Source of the DNA: Candidatus Rubneribacter avistercoris
GTDB lineage: Bacteria; Actinomycetota; Coriobacteriia; Coriobacteriales; Eggerthellaceae
Length of the DNA stretch: 64,000 bases
Direction: 5' to 3'
NCBI GenBank assembly: GCA_019115845.1
Contig: DXCU01000059.1
Location: forward strand, 30,600 to 94,599
How positions within the stretch are numbered: the stretch's first letter is position 1; each line of letters opens with the position of its first letter. The notes beneath the pieces are model-generated. The model saw nothing but the letters and a program-made list of their open reading frames with translations, was not told the origin of the DNA and ran no database searches. The position numbers and the translations under genes are program-made. Positions 23,074-31,503 of the stretch are shown piece by piece.

Positions 23074-23799
23074 TTACGGCATCTCGGAAAGCAAGCGGCA
23101 GACGCCTCGCTCGCGCATCTTTTCCTCGAAGCGCTCCTGGCATTTTATTAGCACATCGATGAAGTATTCGGCATCTCCTTGCGTTTGGGCTACTTCCAGC
23201 CAGGCTTTGTAGGAGTCGCCGTATTCTTGGTCGATCACAATCAGGTCGATATCGTTCTCGATGCATTGTTTGAGCATAAGGAAGCGCCCGATGCGTCCGT
23301 TCCCGTCTTGAAAAGGGTGGATGTGTTCGAACCTGATGTGGAATGCGGCAATGGACTCCAGGTTGTGCGGACGCGATTCCCAATCGGAAAGAAGGCTTTC
23401 CATCGCGTCGTTCACATCGCTTGGCAAAGCCACCTGGACGCCGGAGTTGCGTATCCTGTTCGGGATGACCTTGTATCGACCGGAGAATCCGTCTGCCGCA
23501 GCCTGCGTCTTGTCCATCAGGATGGCGTTGAGCTTGCACAGGAAGTCCTTGTCGATTGGGTCTCCCAGCGAGTCGATGACGAATCCGAAAGCATCGATGG
23601 AGTTTTTCGTCTCCAGCACGTCATCGATGGTGTGACTGCCGGTCACGAGGCCGCTTTCCACGAGCTTTTCAAGCTCTGCTTCGCTGAACGTCGAACCTTC
23701 CAACTTGTTGGAATGGAAAAGGAATTCGGGCATGATGTCATTGTAGGCAGAGTTCGGTGCTTTTTTCAGCAGCTTCATATGTTCGATGCTAATTCTCAT
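23074..23799 (-). CDS. Fic-domain protein (AMP/NMP transferase) with N-terminal inhibitory motif
   Basis: The 241-residue protein contains the complete Fic catalytic motif HPFQDGNGRIGR (His161 to Arg172), so the active His and the phosphate-binding residues are present. An inhibitory-helix motif of the form S/T-x3-E-G/N (SNKLEG, Ser30 to Gly35) is N-terminal, which places it among the auto-inhibited class II proteins. Fic enzymes transfer AMP or other nucleotides to target proteins. No antitoxin or partner gene is adjacent. The local base composition is visibly lower in GC than its neighbours, suggesting acquisition. The ATG at 23799 is preceded by GAGGAG. Confidence 0.88.
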   Translation of the reverse strand: MRISIEHMKLLKKAPNSAYNDIMPEFLFHSNKLEGSTFSEAELEKLVESGLVTGSHTIDDVLETKNSIDAFGFVIDSLGDPIDKDFLCKLNAILMDKTQAAADGFSGRYKVIPNRIRNSGVQVALPSDVNDAMESLLSDWESRPHNLESIAAFHIRFEHIHPFQDGNGRIGRFLMLKQCIENDIDLIVIDQEYGDSYKAWLEVAQTQGDAEYFIDVLIKCQERFEEKMRERGVCRLLSEMP

Positions 23800-24048
23800 G
23801 TTGTCTCCTCGGCGGTTCGACTTCCTGCGGACGGAGGATGCGGCTTTCGATTATACCGTGCTTGCAAGAGTCGTTTTCGGCCTGATGCTGAAAAGGAGGG
23901 GCGCGCTTGCTTGCGCCGACGAACTGGACGGGCGGACCCGTCGGGGGAAGGCGGCGGACATTCTTTGCTTTTATTGCTATTGTAGGTGCAGGATTGTGGG
24001 CGCAGGTTGGCGAAGGCACTTGGCTCTGGCATCTGAACGGGAGGGACC

Positions 24049-24357
24049 ATGCGCATAACGTACGACTCCGCATTGCGCGATTATATGGCGCGTAAGAATT
24101 TGCCGCACATCGTTGTGGATGCGTGCTTCGCCAAGACGTGCGGGGGCGCCATTGCCGAGCTGGACGTCCAGCTTGCCGACGAGGCCCGAGCCGCCAAGCT
24201 GCGTCCGCGAGCGCGCGCCGTGCACGCAGGGGAGATGGGTGACGTCCTGGTCATGGCGCGCGAGCTTGAGGTGGATGAGCAGGTTGTCTTCCGTCTCAAG
24301 CGTTTTCTTGGGCTAGCGGAAGTGGTCGCCGAAGGCATTCGCGCGTACCGCTTCTGA
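24049..24357 (+). CDS. Small conserved-looking protein with two Cys, unknown function
   Basis: A 102-residue product with ATG preceded by GGGAGG. The N-terminal half has ITYDSALRDYMARKNLPHIVVD, a layout like small Fe-S or heavy-metal related proteins of the HesB type, then Cys residues in DACFAKTCGGA. I considered the CC/Se motif (seleno)protein family, whose members have a similar helix-strand start and a central Cys pair, but cannot confirm it. No signal peptide or membrane segment is visible. It stands alone between the Fic gene and paaK. Confidence 0.65.
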   Translation: MRITYDSALRDYMARKNLPHIVVDACFAKTCGGAIAELDVQLADEARAAKLRPRARAVHAGEMGDVLVMARELEVDEQVVFRLKRFLGLAEVVAEGIRAYRF

Positions 24358-24425
24358 TACCGCTGTCAGAAGGCTTCGCACGAGGCGCTTTTGGGCCGTT
24401 GGCGTTGGAAACCCGGCACTCGCCC

Positions 24426-24454
24426 TTTGCATTCCCGGCCCCTTCACCTACAAT
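24426..24454 (+). promoter_or_regulatory. Promoter of paaK
   Basis: TTTGCA (24426-24431) and TACAAT (24449-24454) with a 17-bp spacer, about 155 bp upstream of the paaK start, which leaves a long leader. Confidence 0.65.
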
Positions 24455-24516
24455 AGGGCGCATGACGAACCTGTTTCACATCTCCGCTTTGCAAGCCGTG
24501 CCGTTCGGCTCGGCCG

Positions 24517-24591
24517 GTCGATGGCTTTAGCTTCAAGACCCGCGCCTGCGGGCTTGAAGCATGCCCATATCCCGCACCTGTTGCCATCGAC
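24517..24591 (+). promoter_or_regulatory. Structured mRNA leader of paaK, candidate cis-acting RNA
   Basis: An outer 9-bp perfect stem (24517-24525 with 24583-24591) encloses an inner hairpin of 13 bp (24530-24537 plus 24539-24543 paired with 24548-24560) carrying a single bulged A and a GCCT loop. The outer stem ends two bases before the Shine-Dalgarno GGAAAGAGG (24594-24602), so folding could control translation. There is no T tract, so it is not a simple terminator. It does not match a riboswitch class I recognise. Confidence 0.6.
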
Positions 24592-24608
24592 TTGGAAAGA
24601 GGCTCCTC

Positions 24609-25850
24609 ATGCAGCTCACCCCTGAACAGTTCAACCTGATCAAGCAGCAGTTCACCACGCTCAAAGACCGCTCGCCCTTCTATGCGGAGAAGTTCGCGGA
24701 CATCGATCTTGCCGACGTCCAAACGCAAGAAGACTTCGAGAAGCTGCCGTTTTCCGAGAAGGACGACCTGCGCCGCGCCTACCCGTTGGGCCTGCAGGCC
24801 GTGCCCGACGAGGAAGTGGTGCGCATCCACAGCTCCAGCGGCACCACGGGCACGCCGGTCATCATCCCCTACACCCAGCAGGACGTGGTCGACTGGGCCA
24901 TCCAGTTCGCGCGCTGCTACGAGACGGCGGGCATCACGCGCTCCGACCGCATCCAGATCACGCCCGGCTACGGCCTGTGGACCGCCGGCATAGGCTTTCA
25001 GCTGGGCGCCGAGCGCCTGGGCGCCATGGCCATTCCCATGGGTCCCGGCAACACCGAAAAGCAGCTGAAGATGATGCAGGACCTGCGCTCCACCGTGCTG
25101 TGCGCCACCAGCTCCTATGCGCTGCTTTTGGCCGAGGAGATAGCTAAGCGCGGCATCCGCGACCAGCTGCGTTTGCGCAAAGGCGTCATCGGCAGCGAGC
25201 GCTGGGGCGACAAGATGCGCGCTCGCATAGCCGGCGAGCTGGGCGTGGAGATCTTCGACATCTACGGCCTCACCGAGGTGTACGGCCCGGGCATCGGCAT
25301 CTCGTGCAGCGAGCACCACGGCATGCACGTGTGGTCCGACTACGTCTACGTTGAGGTGGTGGACCCCAAGACCGGCGATCCGCTGCCCGACGGCGAGGTG
25401 GGCGAGCTTGTGCTCACCACGCTGCGCAAGCAGGGCGCGCCGCTCATCCGCTACCGCACGCACGACCTCACGCGCATCATCCCCGGCGACTGCGCCTGCG
25501 CGCACGGCGGCAGGCATCCGCGCATCGACACGCTGACGGGCCGTACCGACGACATGTTCAAGGTGAAGGGCTGCAACCTCTTCCCCGCCCAGGTGGAGGA
25601 GGTTATCGCCGCCACCGACGGCACGTCGAGCGAGTACCAGGTGATGATAGAGAACATCAGCGGCAAGGACGTGCTCACCGTGCTGTTCGAGACGCCGCTG
25701 GAAGGCGAGGCGAAGGCCCGCGCCGAAGAGGAGCTGGCTCTCATCTTCAAGGCGAAGTGCGGCTGCACCCCCGACGCCAAAGGCGTTCCCATGGGCGAGC
25801 TGCCGCGCAGCGAGAAGAAAACCAAGCGCATCTTCGACAGCCGCTACTAG
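24609..25850 (+). CDS. paaK: Phenylacetate-CoA ligase
   Basis: The 413-residue AMP-forming enzyme activates phenylacetate or related arylacetates (for example indoleacetate) to CoA thioesters. The adenylation motif SSSGTTGTPV is near residue 77, DIYGLTEVYGPG near 216 and TGRTDDMFKVKGCNLFPAQVEE in the C-terminal domain, all as in PaaK. The shorter anaerobic type fits its 413 residues. ATG 24609 was chosen over 24561 because the Shine-Dalgarno GGAAAGAGG directly precedes it and family N-termini begin there. Together with iorAB it may interconvert arylacetyl-CoA and arylacetate. Confidence 0.92.
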   Translation: MQLTPEQFNLIKQQFTTLKDRSPFYAEKFADIDLADVQTQEDFEKLPFSEKDDLRRAYPLGLQAVPDEEVVRIHSSSGTTGTPVIIPYTQQDVVDWAIQFARCYETAGITRSDRIQITPGYGLWTAGIGFQLGAERLGAMAIPMGPGNTEKQLKMMQDLRSTVLCATSSYALLLAEEIAKRGIRDQLRLRKGVIGSERWGDKMRARIAGELGVEIFDIYGLTEVYGPGIGISCSEHHGMHVWSDYVYVEVVDPKTGDPLPDGEVGELVLTTLRKQGAPLIRYRTHDLTRIIPGDCACAHGGRHPRIDTLTGRTDDMFKVKGCNLFPAQVEEVIAATDGTSSEYQVMIENISGKDVLTVLFETPLEGEAKARAEEELALIFKAKCGCTPDAKGVPMGELPRSEKKTKRIFDSRY

Positions 25851-26364
25851 GAAGGCGCCGCAAGCGCGAACGGGGAGCGCGGCCGGCAGGCCCGGGCGCG
25901 CTCCCGCGCGGGACCATGCGCGGCCGCGCGCGCATTTTCTGGACGCCGAGGCTGCTTTACTGTGGTAGAGTATGCACATGCATTCCGCGAAAAGGCATAC
26001 CGTCGTCGATGATCGCTGGCGTTTCCAACTGGCTCTCGCCGCTGCGTGCCGCGCCCTTGCGCCACGCTCTGCGGAATGCCTCGCGCCTGCGCTTTCCGCA
26101 TCGAGCGGCAGCTACCGCGCCGTTTCCTATTATTCCTATCGATACCTGTAGCACATGGGTTTGTCCCGTGGTGCCGCCTCGCGCTGCATGCGCCGACGGC
26201 TGTGGCGGGCAAGGCCATGTGCGCCTCCAGCGGCGGAGCGCCTCATACGAAGCGCTCCGCCGTGCGTCACGTCGCAGTGCGCCGCAGCGCCGCCGTGTCG
26301 TCGTGCCGTGTTGTAGCAGCAAGACGCGTGTTTCGCGTGAAACGCCAAGGGGAACGGAACTTTC
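25851..26364 (+). other. 514-bp gap upstream of the symporter: long leader with inverted repeats
   Basis: No credible gene. A TACTGT/TAGAGT promoter-like stretch lies near 25958-25971. GCATTCCGC (25980-25988) is complementary to GCGGAATGC (26083-26091), and a 10-bp hairpin (26231-26240 with 26253-26262) lies 100 bp before the gene. A parS-like palindrome ends the region. The long leader may be regulatory, but nothing here names a factor. Confidence 0.4.
26329..26344. promoter_or_regulatory. Weak parS-like site
   Basis: TGTTTCGCGTGAAACG matches the perfect parS 16-mer at 14 of 16 positions. It lies 20 bp upstream of the symporter start. Confidence 0.5.
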
Positions 26365-27915
26365 ATGATAGAGAAACTTTGCATGGTGCTCATATTCGTC
26401 GGCGTGGCGGTGGGCGTGGGCGTCTACTGCCGCCGAACCGCCACGAGCGTTGACGGGTTCGTGCTGGGAGGCCGCAACGTGGGGCCGTGGATGTCGGCGT
26501 TCGCGTTCGGCACCAGCTACTTTTCCGCAGTCATCTTCGTGGGCTACGCCGGGCAGTTCGGGTGGAAGTACGGCATCGCCGCCACGTGGATAGGCATCGG
26601 CAACGCCATCCTCGGCAGCCTTTTGGCCTGGTGGGTGCTCGGCCCGCGCACGCGCGAGATGACGCATCGCCTGGGCGCGTCCACCATGCCCGAGTTCTTC
26701 GGCGAGCGTTTTCGGTCGAAGGGTTTGCGCATTGCGGCCGCGGCCATCATCTTCGTGTTCCTCATCCCGTACACGGCCAGCGTCTACAACGGCCTGTCGC
26801 GGCTGTTCGGCATGGCGTTCGGGCTGCCGTACGAGGCGTGCGTCATCGGCATGGCCGTTGTCACGTGCATCTACGTGGTGGTGGGCGGCTACATGGCCAC
26901 GGTCATGAACGACTTCATCCAGGGCATCGTCATGCTGCTGGGCATTGTGGCGGTCATCGTGGCGGTGCTGTCCGGAAACGGCGGCTTCACGGAGGCTATC
27001 ACGCAGCTTTCGCTCATCCCGTCCGAGGAGTCGGCCATGGCCGGCCCGTTCGTCAGCTTCTTCGGGCCCAATCTGCCCGACCTTTTGGGCGTCATCGTGC
27101 TGACCAGCCTGGGCACATGGGGCTTGCCGCAGATGGTGCAGAAGTTCTACGCCATCAAAAGCGGCCCGGCCATCAAGCAGGGCGCCATCATCTCCACGGT
27201 GTTCGCCATGGTGGTGGCGGGCGGCAGCTACTTTCTGGGCGGATTCGGCCGCTTGTACGGCGACCAGGTGGAGATGACGGCCGCGGGCGCGCCGGTGTAC
27301 GACTCCATCATCCCCACCATGCTCTCCACCTTGCCCGACCTGCTTATCGGCATTGTCATTGTGCTGGTGCTGAGCGCGTCTATGTCCACGTTGTCGTCGC
27401 TGGTGCTCACGTCGTCTTCCACGCTCACGCTCGACCTCATCAAGGGCAACGTGGTGAAGAGCATGAGCGAGCGCACCCAGCTTGGCACCATGCGCGTGCT
27501 GGTGGTGGTGTTCATTGCGGTGTCGGCGGCCATTGCGCTTGTGCAGTACACCTCGTCCATCACGTTCATCGCGCAGCTCATGAGCATCTCGTGGGGCGCG
27601 CTGGCCGGCGCGTTTCTGGGGCCGTTTTTCTGGGGGCTGTACTCCAAGCGCATCTCGAAGGCGGCGGTGTGGGCCAGCTTCATCGTGGGCGTGGGGCTGA
27701 CCACGGGCAACATGATCATGGGTTTCGTGGGCGCGCCGCTTATCGCCAGCCCCATCAACTGCGGCGCTGTCGCCATGGTGCTGTCGCTGGTCATTGTGCC
27801 GGTGGTCAGCCTGGTCACGAAGAGCGTGCCGTTCGAGGTGGAGCCGCCCAGCGCGCAGGGCGCCATCGACCGCGAGTTCGAGCACGAGTTGGAGGAGGAA
27901 GAGGAGTTGCGCTAG
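26365..27915 (+). CDS. Sodium:solute symporter family protein
   Basis: The 516-residue membrane protein has about thirteen hydrophobic segments and the family features FVLGGRNVG near residue 33, the AFGTSYFSAVIFVGYAG first core helix and the ASMSTLSSLVLTSSS helix that carries Na+-site hydroxyls in SSS transporters. The C-terminal 30 residues are charged and cytoplasmic. Substrates in the family include proline, pantothenate and organic acids; none can be assigned here. It has its own long leader and is followed by a hairpin, so it is probably monocistronic. Confidence 0.88.
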   Translation: MIEKLCMVLIFVGVAVGVGVYCRRTATSVDGFVLGGRNVGPWMSAFAFGTSYFSAVIFVGYAGQFGWKYGIAATWIGIGNAILGSLLAWWVLGPRTREMTHRLGASTMPEFFGERFRSKGLRIAAAAIIFVFLIPYTASVYNGLSRLFGMAFGLPYEACVIGMAVVTCIYVVVGGYMATVMNDFIQGIVMLLGIVAVIVAVLSGNGGFTEAITQLSLIPSEESAMAGPFVSFFGPNLPDLLGVIVLTSLGTWGLPQMVQKFYAIKSGPAIKQGAIISTVFAMVVAGGSYFLGGFGRLYGDQVEMTAAGAPVYDSIIPTMLSTLPDLLIGIVIVLVLSASMSTLSSLVLTSSSTLTLDLIKGNVVKSMSERTQLGTMRVLVVVFIAVSAAIALVQYTSSITFIAQLMSISWGALAGAFLGPFFWGLYSKRISKAAVWASFIVGVGLTTGNMIMGFVGAPLIASPINCGAVAMVLSLVIVPVVSLVTKSVPFEVEPPSAQGAIDREFEHELEEEEELR

Positions 27916-28287
27916 CTTTCGGCACGCGCAGCGCGAGCTGCGAGCCGTGCCCCGCGAGCCGCGATGAGGCACCGCGCAACGCCTCATCGCGCGGGCGGGG
28001 CGCGACGCGAAACGAGGCGGGACGTTTCGCGGCGTCGCGATGCGCGGGTTGGGCGACGCGCGACGCAGGGCGGCATGGGCAAGGCGTGCCCCGCGAGGCG
28101 CCTGCCGCACGGCTCGCGCTTCCTTACGCACGCGCAACGGCAGCGGGGGCGGAGCGAGGGGCCGCCCCCTTTCCGCCCCGCGCTTTGCCAGATCACGCGA
28201 TGGAAACGGATGACGCATCGTCCTCTGCAACCGCGAAAGAGAGGCTATACTGTAAGAAAAACGACATCGATCGGTTGAGGTCCCCGC
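27916..28287 (+). other. 372-bp GC-rich gap with terminator-like hairpin
   Basis: An 11-bp stem (27960-27970 with 27981-27991) lies 45 bp after the symporter stop and could end its transcript, although no T tract follows. The rest is CG-rich and repetitive, with many CGCG steps and no supported gene, until the promoter of the next gene. Confidence 0.45.
28246..28251 (+). promoter_or_regulatory. -10 element of the YdcF-like gene
   Basis: TATACT lies 36 bp before the start codon; no clear -35 is seen. Confidence 0.5.
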
Positions 28288-29289
28288 ATGTTCGCGTATC
28301 TCGTGCTCATCTATTTTCCCGCGCTGGTGTTCGGGGCGTTGTTCCTGCGCAACTATCGCAAGGAGCCGCGCCAGTTCCGCAACGCCCTTTACTTCCTCTT
28401 GCTGTGCCTGTTCGTGTTCTGGGGGCTGTCCATCCAGCTTGATCTGCCAGGGCTGATCGTGCTCGGCCTGCTCTCCGTGCCCTTCGGCACCGTGGCTTTG
28501 GTCGTGTTCCTTCTGGCCAACACCGTGGTGGTGGTGCGGAGGGAGGGGGTTTCCCTGCCGCATCTTCTGCCTGCGCTCCTGGCCTTGCTCATCGTTGCGG
28601 TGTGCATGGCCGCGCCGGTCTTGTTGCTGACGCCCGCGCCCATGCCCGTGCTGGCGCTGCTTTTGCTGGTGCTCATGGAAGGCTCGTACGTGGCGTTCAC
28701 GTTCTTCGCGCTGCTGCTGTACTCATGGTTGTACCGGAGGCTGCCGAAACGCGCGGGCTACGACTACATCGTGGTGCACGGCGCGGGCCTGTCGGGCGCG
28801 AAGCCCACGCCGCTTCTGGCGGGTCGCCTGGACAAGGGCGTGCAGCTGTGGGAGGCGGGCAAGCGTCGCGCCGTCATCATTGTCTCGGGCGGCCAGGGTC
28901 CGGACGAGGAAGTGTCGGAAGCGGAGGCCATGCGCGCGTACCTGACAGACGAGCGCGGCGTGCCCGCCGACGCCATCATCATGGAGGACCGCTCCACCAC
29001 CACGATGGAAAACCTCCTCAACAGCAAGGCCATCATGGACGCGCGCTCGGGCGCCGGGTCTTACCGGGCCGCCGTGGTCACGAGCGATTACCACGTGTTC
29101 CGCACGGCGGAGTACGCCCACAAGATAGGGCTGACGGCCGACGGGGTTGGAAGCCCCACGGCCCGGTACTTCTGGCCGACGGCGTTCATCCGCGAATTCG
29201 CCGCCGTGAGCAAAGAGCACGCCTGGCCGTTCGCGGTCGTGTTCGCGTTGTGGCTTCTGCCCGTGGGATGCTCATTGCTGGCTCGTTGA
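28288..29289 (+). CDS. YdcF/SanA-like (DUF218) membrane protein
   Basis: The 333-residue protein has five or six N-terminal membrane segments (residues about 3-150) followed by a soluble DUF218 domain beginning YDYIVVHGAGLSG near 154. It contains the family's conserved elements: LAGRLDKGVQLWEAGKR, VSGGQGPDEEVSEAEAM, EDRSTTTMENLLNS and VTSDYHVFRT. Relatives (YdcF, SanA, ElyC) affect envelope integrity and lipid carrier metabolism; the exact reaction is not established. A last hydrophobic stretch ends the protein. The ATG follows GTTGAGG. Confidence 0.85.
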   Translation: MFAYLVLIYFPALVFGALFLRNYRKEPRQFRNALYFLLLCLFVFWGLSIQLDLPGLIVLGLLSVPFGTVALVVFLLANTVVVVRREGVSLPHLLPALLALLIVAVCMAAPVLLLTPAPMPVLALLLLVLMEGSYVAFTFFALLLYSWLYRRLPKRAGYDYIVVHGAGLSGAKPTPLLAGRLDKGVQLWEAGKRRAVIIVSGGQGPDEEVSEAEAMRAYLTDERGVPADAIIMEDRSTTTMENLLNSKAIMDARSGAGSYRAAVVTSDYHVFRTAEYAHKIGLTADGVGSPTARYFWPTAFIREFAAVSKEHAWPFAVVFALWLLPVGCSLLAR

Positions 29290-29690
29290 CGCTCTTTTCT
29301 TTTTACTTCCCCTCCCCGAATTCTGCGTATGCCTGTATACTAAAACAATACGCGTCAGGCGGTTGCCGCGTCGGTGTCCAACCGCCCGAAGCGCGGGGTG
29401 GTCAATCGACAGGGGGCTTAGGATGTTGGCGAGAACAAGATTAGCGCGCGCACCCACGGAACGCTCAAGCCAACGGGTTCGTGCGCCCGCGCTCCTTGCA
29501 TTTGTGTGGAGATTAGGCGTGAAGTAGGGCAATCGTAACCGATCTGATTCAATTTGACCGACAAACCAATCATTGATCTTGCTATAATCGCTCTCCGTTA
29601 GGTATATTCGAAACGTGTTTGGACCAAGGACGAACCGTTCATCGTGGACCTTGAAACGAGTCCGATGCGGCGTCGAGTAAGGAGACAACA
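29290..29690 (+). other. 401-bp gap with structured sequence, possible small RNA and Rrf2 leader
   Basis: A TATACT element (29336-29341) precedes two clear stems: an 8-bp perfect stem (29358-29365 with 29379-29386) and an 11-bp stem with a 2-nt bulge (29443-29453 with 29481-29493). Base composition falls after 29520, where the promoter region of the Rrf2 gene begins. A 139-codon reading frame on the minus strand here needs a TTG start and overlaps these signals, so it is not accepted as a gene. Confidence 0.45.
29583..29588 (+). promoter_or_regulatory. -10 element of the Rrf2 gene
   Basis: A consensus TATAAT lies 102 bp before the start codon. A TTGACC at 29554-29559 is too far (23 bp) to be a standard -35, so an activator or autoregulation is plausible. 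Confidence 0.6.
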
Positions 29691-30164
29691 ATGCATCTTA
29701 AAGCATCGACCGATTACGGAATGCGCGCCGTCCTGTATCTGGCGGCGCAGGGAACCACTTGCTCTTCGAAGGACATCGCCGAAGACATGGACATTCCCCG
29801 CGACTACCTGATCCAGCTTGCGCAGCTGCTGCGCAACGCGGGCATCATCGAGGCGCGCCCCGGCAAGCACGGAGGCTACCTTTTGGCCAAGAAGCCGGAG
29901 AAGATCAGCGTGCTCGACATCCTGAGCGCGCTGGAGGAGGACAAGCGCTCCTCGAAGCGCTCCAAGCGTTCGTCGCGCAAGGGCAGCGAAATGGTGAAAG
30001 GCGTTCGCCGCACCTATGATCTGGTGGAGGAGAGCATGAACGCGTTTCTGGACAGCTTGACCGTGGAGGCGCTTCTGGCGTGCGCTCTTGAGAAGGGCGA
30101 CAGCAACAAGATCCTCTCCGAGCGCTTCAAGGACGAGAGCCGCCGACTGGCCGCGATCGGCTAA
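29691..30164 (+). CDS. Rrf2-family transcriptional regulator
   Basis: The 157-residue protein starts MHLKASTDYGMRAVLYLA, the winged-helix start typical of Rrf2 proteins, followed by the recognition helix region IPRDYLIQLAQLLRNAGIIEARPGKHGGYLLAK. The three clustered Cys that bind an Fe-S cluster in IscR and NsrR are missing; that segment is instead a Ser/Lys/Arg run (SSKRSKRSSRKGSE) at about 88-101. It therefore probably senses something other than an Fe-S cluster, or works constitutively. GAGTAAGGAG precedes the ATG. The neighbour on the opposite strand is a metal transporter, a possible target. Confidence 0.88.
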   Translation: MHLKASTDYGMRAVLYLAAQGTTCSSKDIAEDMDIPRDYLIQLAQLLRNAGIIEARPGKHGGYLLAKKPEKISVLDILSALEEDKRSSKRSKRSSRKGSEMVKGVRRTYDLVEESMNAFLDSLTVEALLACALEKGDSNKILSERFKDESRRLAAIG

Positions 30165-30186
30165 AGCGCGCAACGAGCAACGAGGG

Positions 30187-31500
30187 TCAGCCGATCCCCA
30201 GCACCTGCATGACCAACAAGACGACGGTGAGCACGGTCACGATGCTCACCGTCGTCCATATGAGCGCGCGTGACACGATGCGGGAGCGGTAGGCCCCCAT
30301 CACGCGCTTGTCCGCCGCGATGATGGCCATGAACACCAGCAGGACGGGCAGCACCAGGCCGTTGACGAACTGCGCCGTCAGCATCACGTTCATCAGGTCG
30401 ATGTTCGGCACGAGCACGATCACGGCCGACAGCGCTATGATGAACGTGAAGATGCTCTTGAACAGCGGCGCCTCCTTCCATTTGAAGGACACGCCGGCCT
30501 CCCATCCAAACGCCTCGCAAATGACGAACGCCGTGGTCAGCGGCAGCACGCATGCCGCCAGAAACGATGCGGCCACCAGCCCGACGGCGAACAGCGCCTC
30601 GGCGTAGTGCCCGGCGAAGGGCGCCAAGGCCCGCGCGGCATCGGCCGCCGACTCTATCTCGATGCCCTGGGGGTGCAGCACCGCGCCCGTGGTGACGATG
30701 ATGAACCACGCCACCAAGCACGCGGCGATGGTGCCCGCCACCACATCCACCTTCTGCGAGAACAGGTCCTTCACAGACAGGCCCTTCTCCACCACGTTGC
30801 TTTGGTTGAAGAACATCATCCACGGGGCGATGGTGGTGCCTATCATGGCGATGACCAGCGAGATGAAGCTCATGTCGCCCTCTACGTGGGGCACTGCGGT
30901 GCTTTGCAGCGCCTCGCCCCAGTTTGGCTGCGCCATGAACGCCGCCACAATATAGGTGACGAACACCAGCGACAGCACAAGAAACACCTTCTCCACCCGC
31001 TTGTAGCTGCCCCCCACGATGAGCAGCCACACGGCTGCGGCGGCAACGGGCACGGCCACGTACTTGGACACGCCGAACATCTCCATGCCGCTGGCGATGC
31101 CGGCGAACTCCGAGAACGTGGTGCATACGTTGCCGATGAGCAGCGCCAGCATGGCGAGCGCCGTCAGGCGGATGCCGAAGCGCTCCCGGATGAGGGCGGC
31201 GAACCCCTTGCCGGTGACGGCTCCCATGCGCGCCGCGGTCATCTCCACGACAATGAGCAGCACGCACATAATGGGGATGACCCACAGCGTTCCGAAGCCG
31301 AACTTGGCGCCCACGGTGGAGTAGGTGGAGATGCCGCCGGCGTCGTTGCCGGCCATGGCCGTGACGATGCCCGGGCCCAGCGCGGCCAGGGCCAACAGCA
31401 GCTTGCTGCGCGTCTTCCTGCCTTCGCTTGGGGCTTCGGCCGCCTCGGCGAGCTGCGCGGCCTGCGGCGCTTCGGTGCGACGGATGTCCTTTCCGGCCAT
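30187..31500 (-). CDS. NRAMP-family metal transporter, NRMT (Mg2+) type
   Basis: The 437-residue protein has about eleven membrane segments and the SLC11/NRAMP fold. The metal-site residues differ from classical Mn2+/Fe2+ transporters: the first-helix DPGN motif is D53-A-G-G56, and the sixth-helix A/T-x-M-P-H motif is T-I-A225-P-W227, so the sulfur-bearing Met is Ala and the His is Trp. Loss of that Met is the mark of NRAMP-related magnesium transporters such as the Eggerthella lenta NRMT. Mg2+ (and Mn2+) uptake is therefore the best call. It lies 3 bp downstream of a MgtE-N/CBS gene on the same strand, which supports magnesium. Confidence 0.85.
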   Translation of the reverse strand: MAGKDIRRTEAPQAAQLAEAAEAPSEGRKTRSKLLLALAALGPGIVTAMAGNDAGGISTYSTVGAKFGFGTLWVIPIMCVLLIVVEMTAARMGAVTGKGFAALIRERFGIRLTALAMLALLIGNVCTTFSEFAGIASGMEMFGVSKYVAVPVAAAAVWLLIVGGSYKRVEKVFLVLSLVFVTYIVAAFMAQPNWGEALQSTAVPHVEGDMSFISLVIAMIGTTIAPWMMFFNQSNVVEKGLSVKDLFSQKVDVVAGTIAACLVAWFIIVTTGAVLHPQGIEIESAADAARALAPFAGHYAEALFAVGLVAASFLAACVLPLTTAFVICEAFGWEAGVSFKWKEAPLFKSIFTFIIALSAVIVLVPNIDLMNVMLTAQFVNGLVLPVLLVFMAIIAADKRVMGAYRSRIVSRALIWTTVSIVTVLTVVLLVMQVLGIG

Positions 31501-31503
31501 GGC

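Noticed and set aside
23074..24357. Fic toxin-antitoxin pair with the 102-residue protein
   Set aside because: The two genes are divergent and 250 bp apart and the small protein has no antitoxin-like motif; the inhibitory motif is already inside the Fic protein.
24530..24560. Intrinsic terminator before paaK
   Set aside because: The hairpin is strong but no T tract follows and it lies between a promoter and the gene, so it is treated as a leader element.
29272..29691. 139-codon frame on the minus strand upstream of the Rrf2 gene
   Set aside because: Needs a TTG start without a ribosome site, overlaps the promoter of the Rrf2 gene and the end of the YdcF gene, and has no homology that I can recognise.
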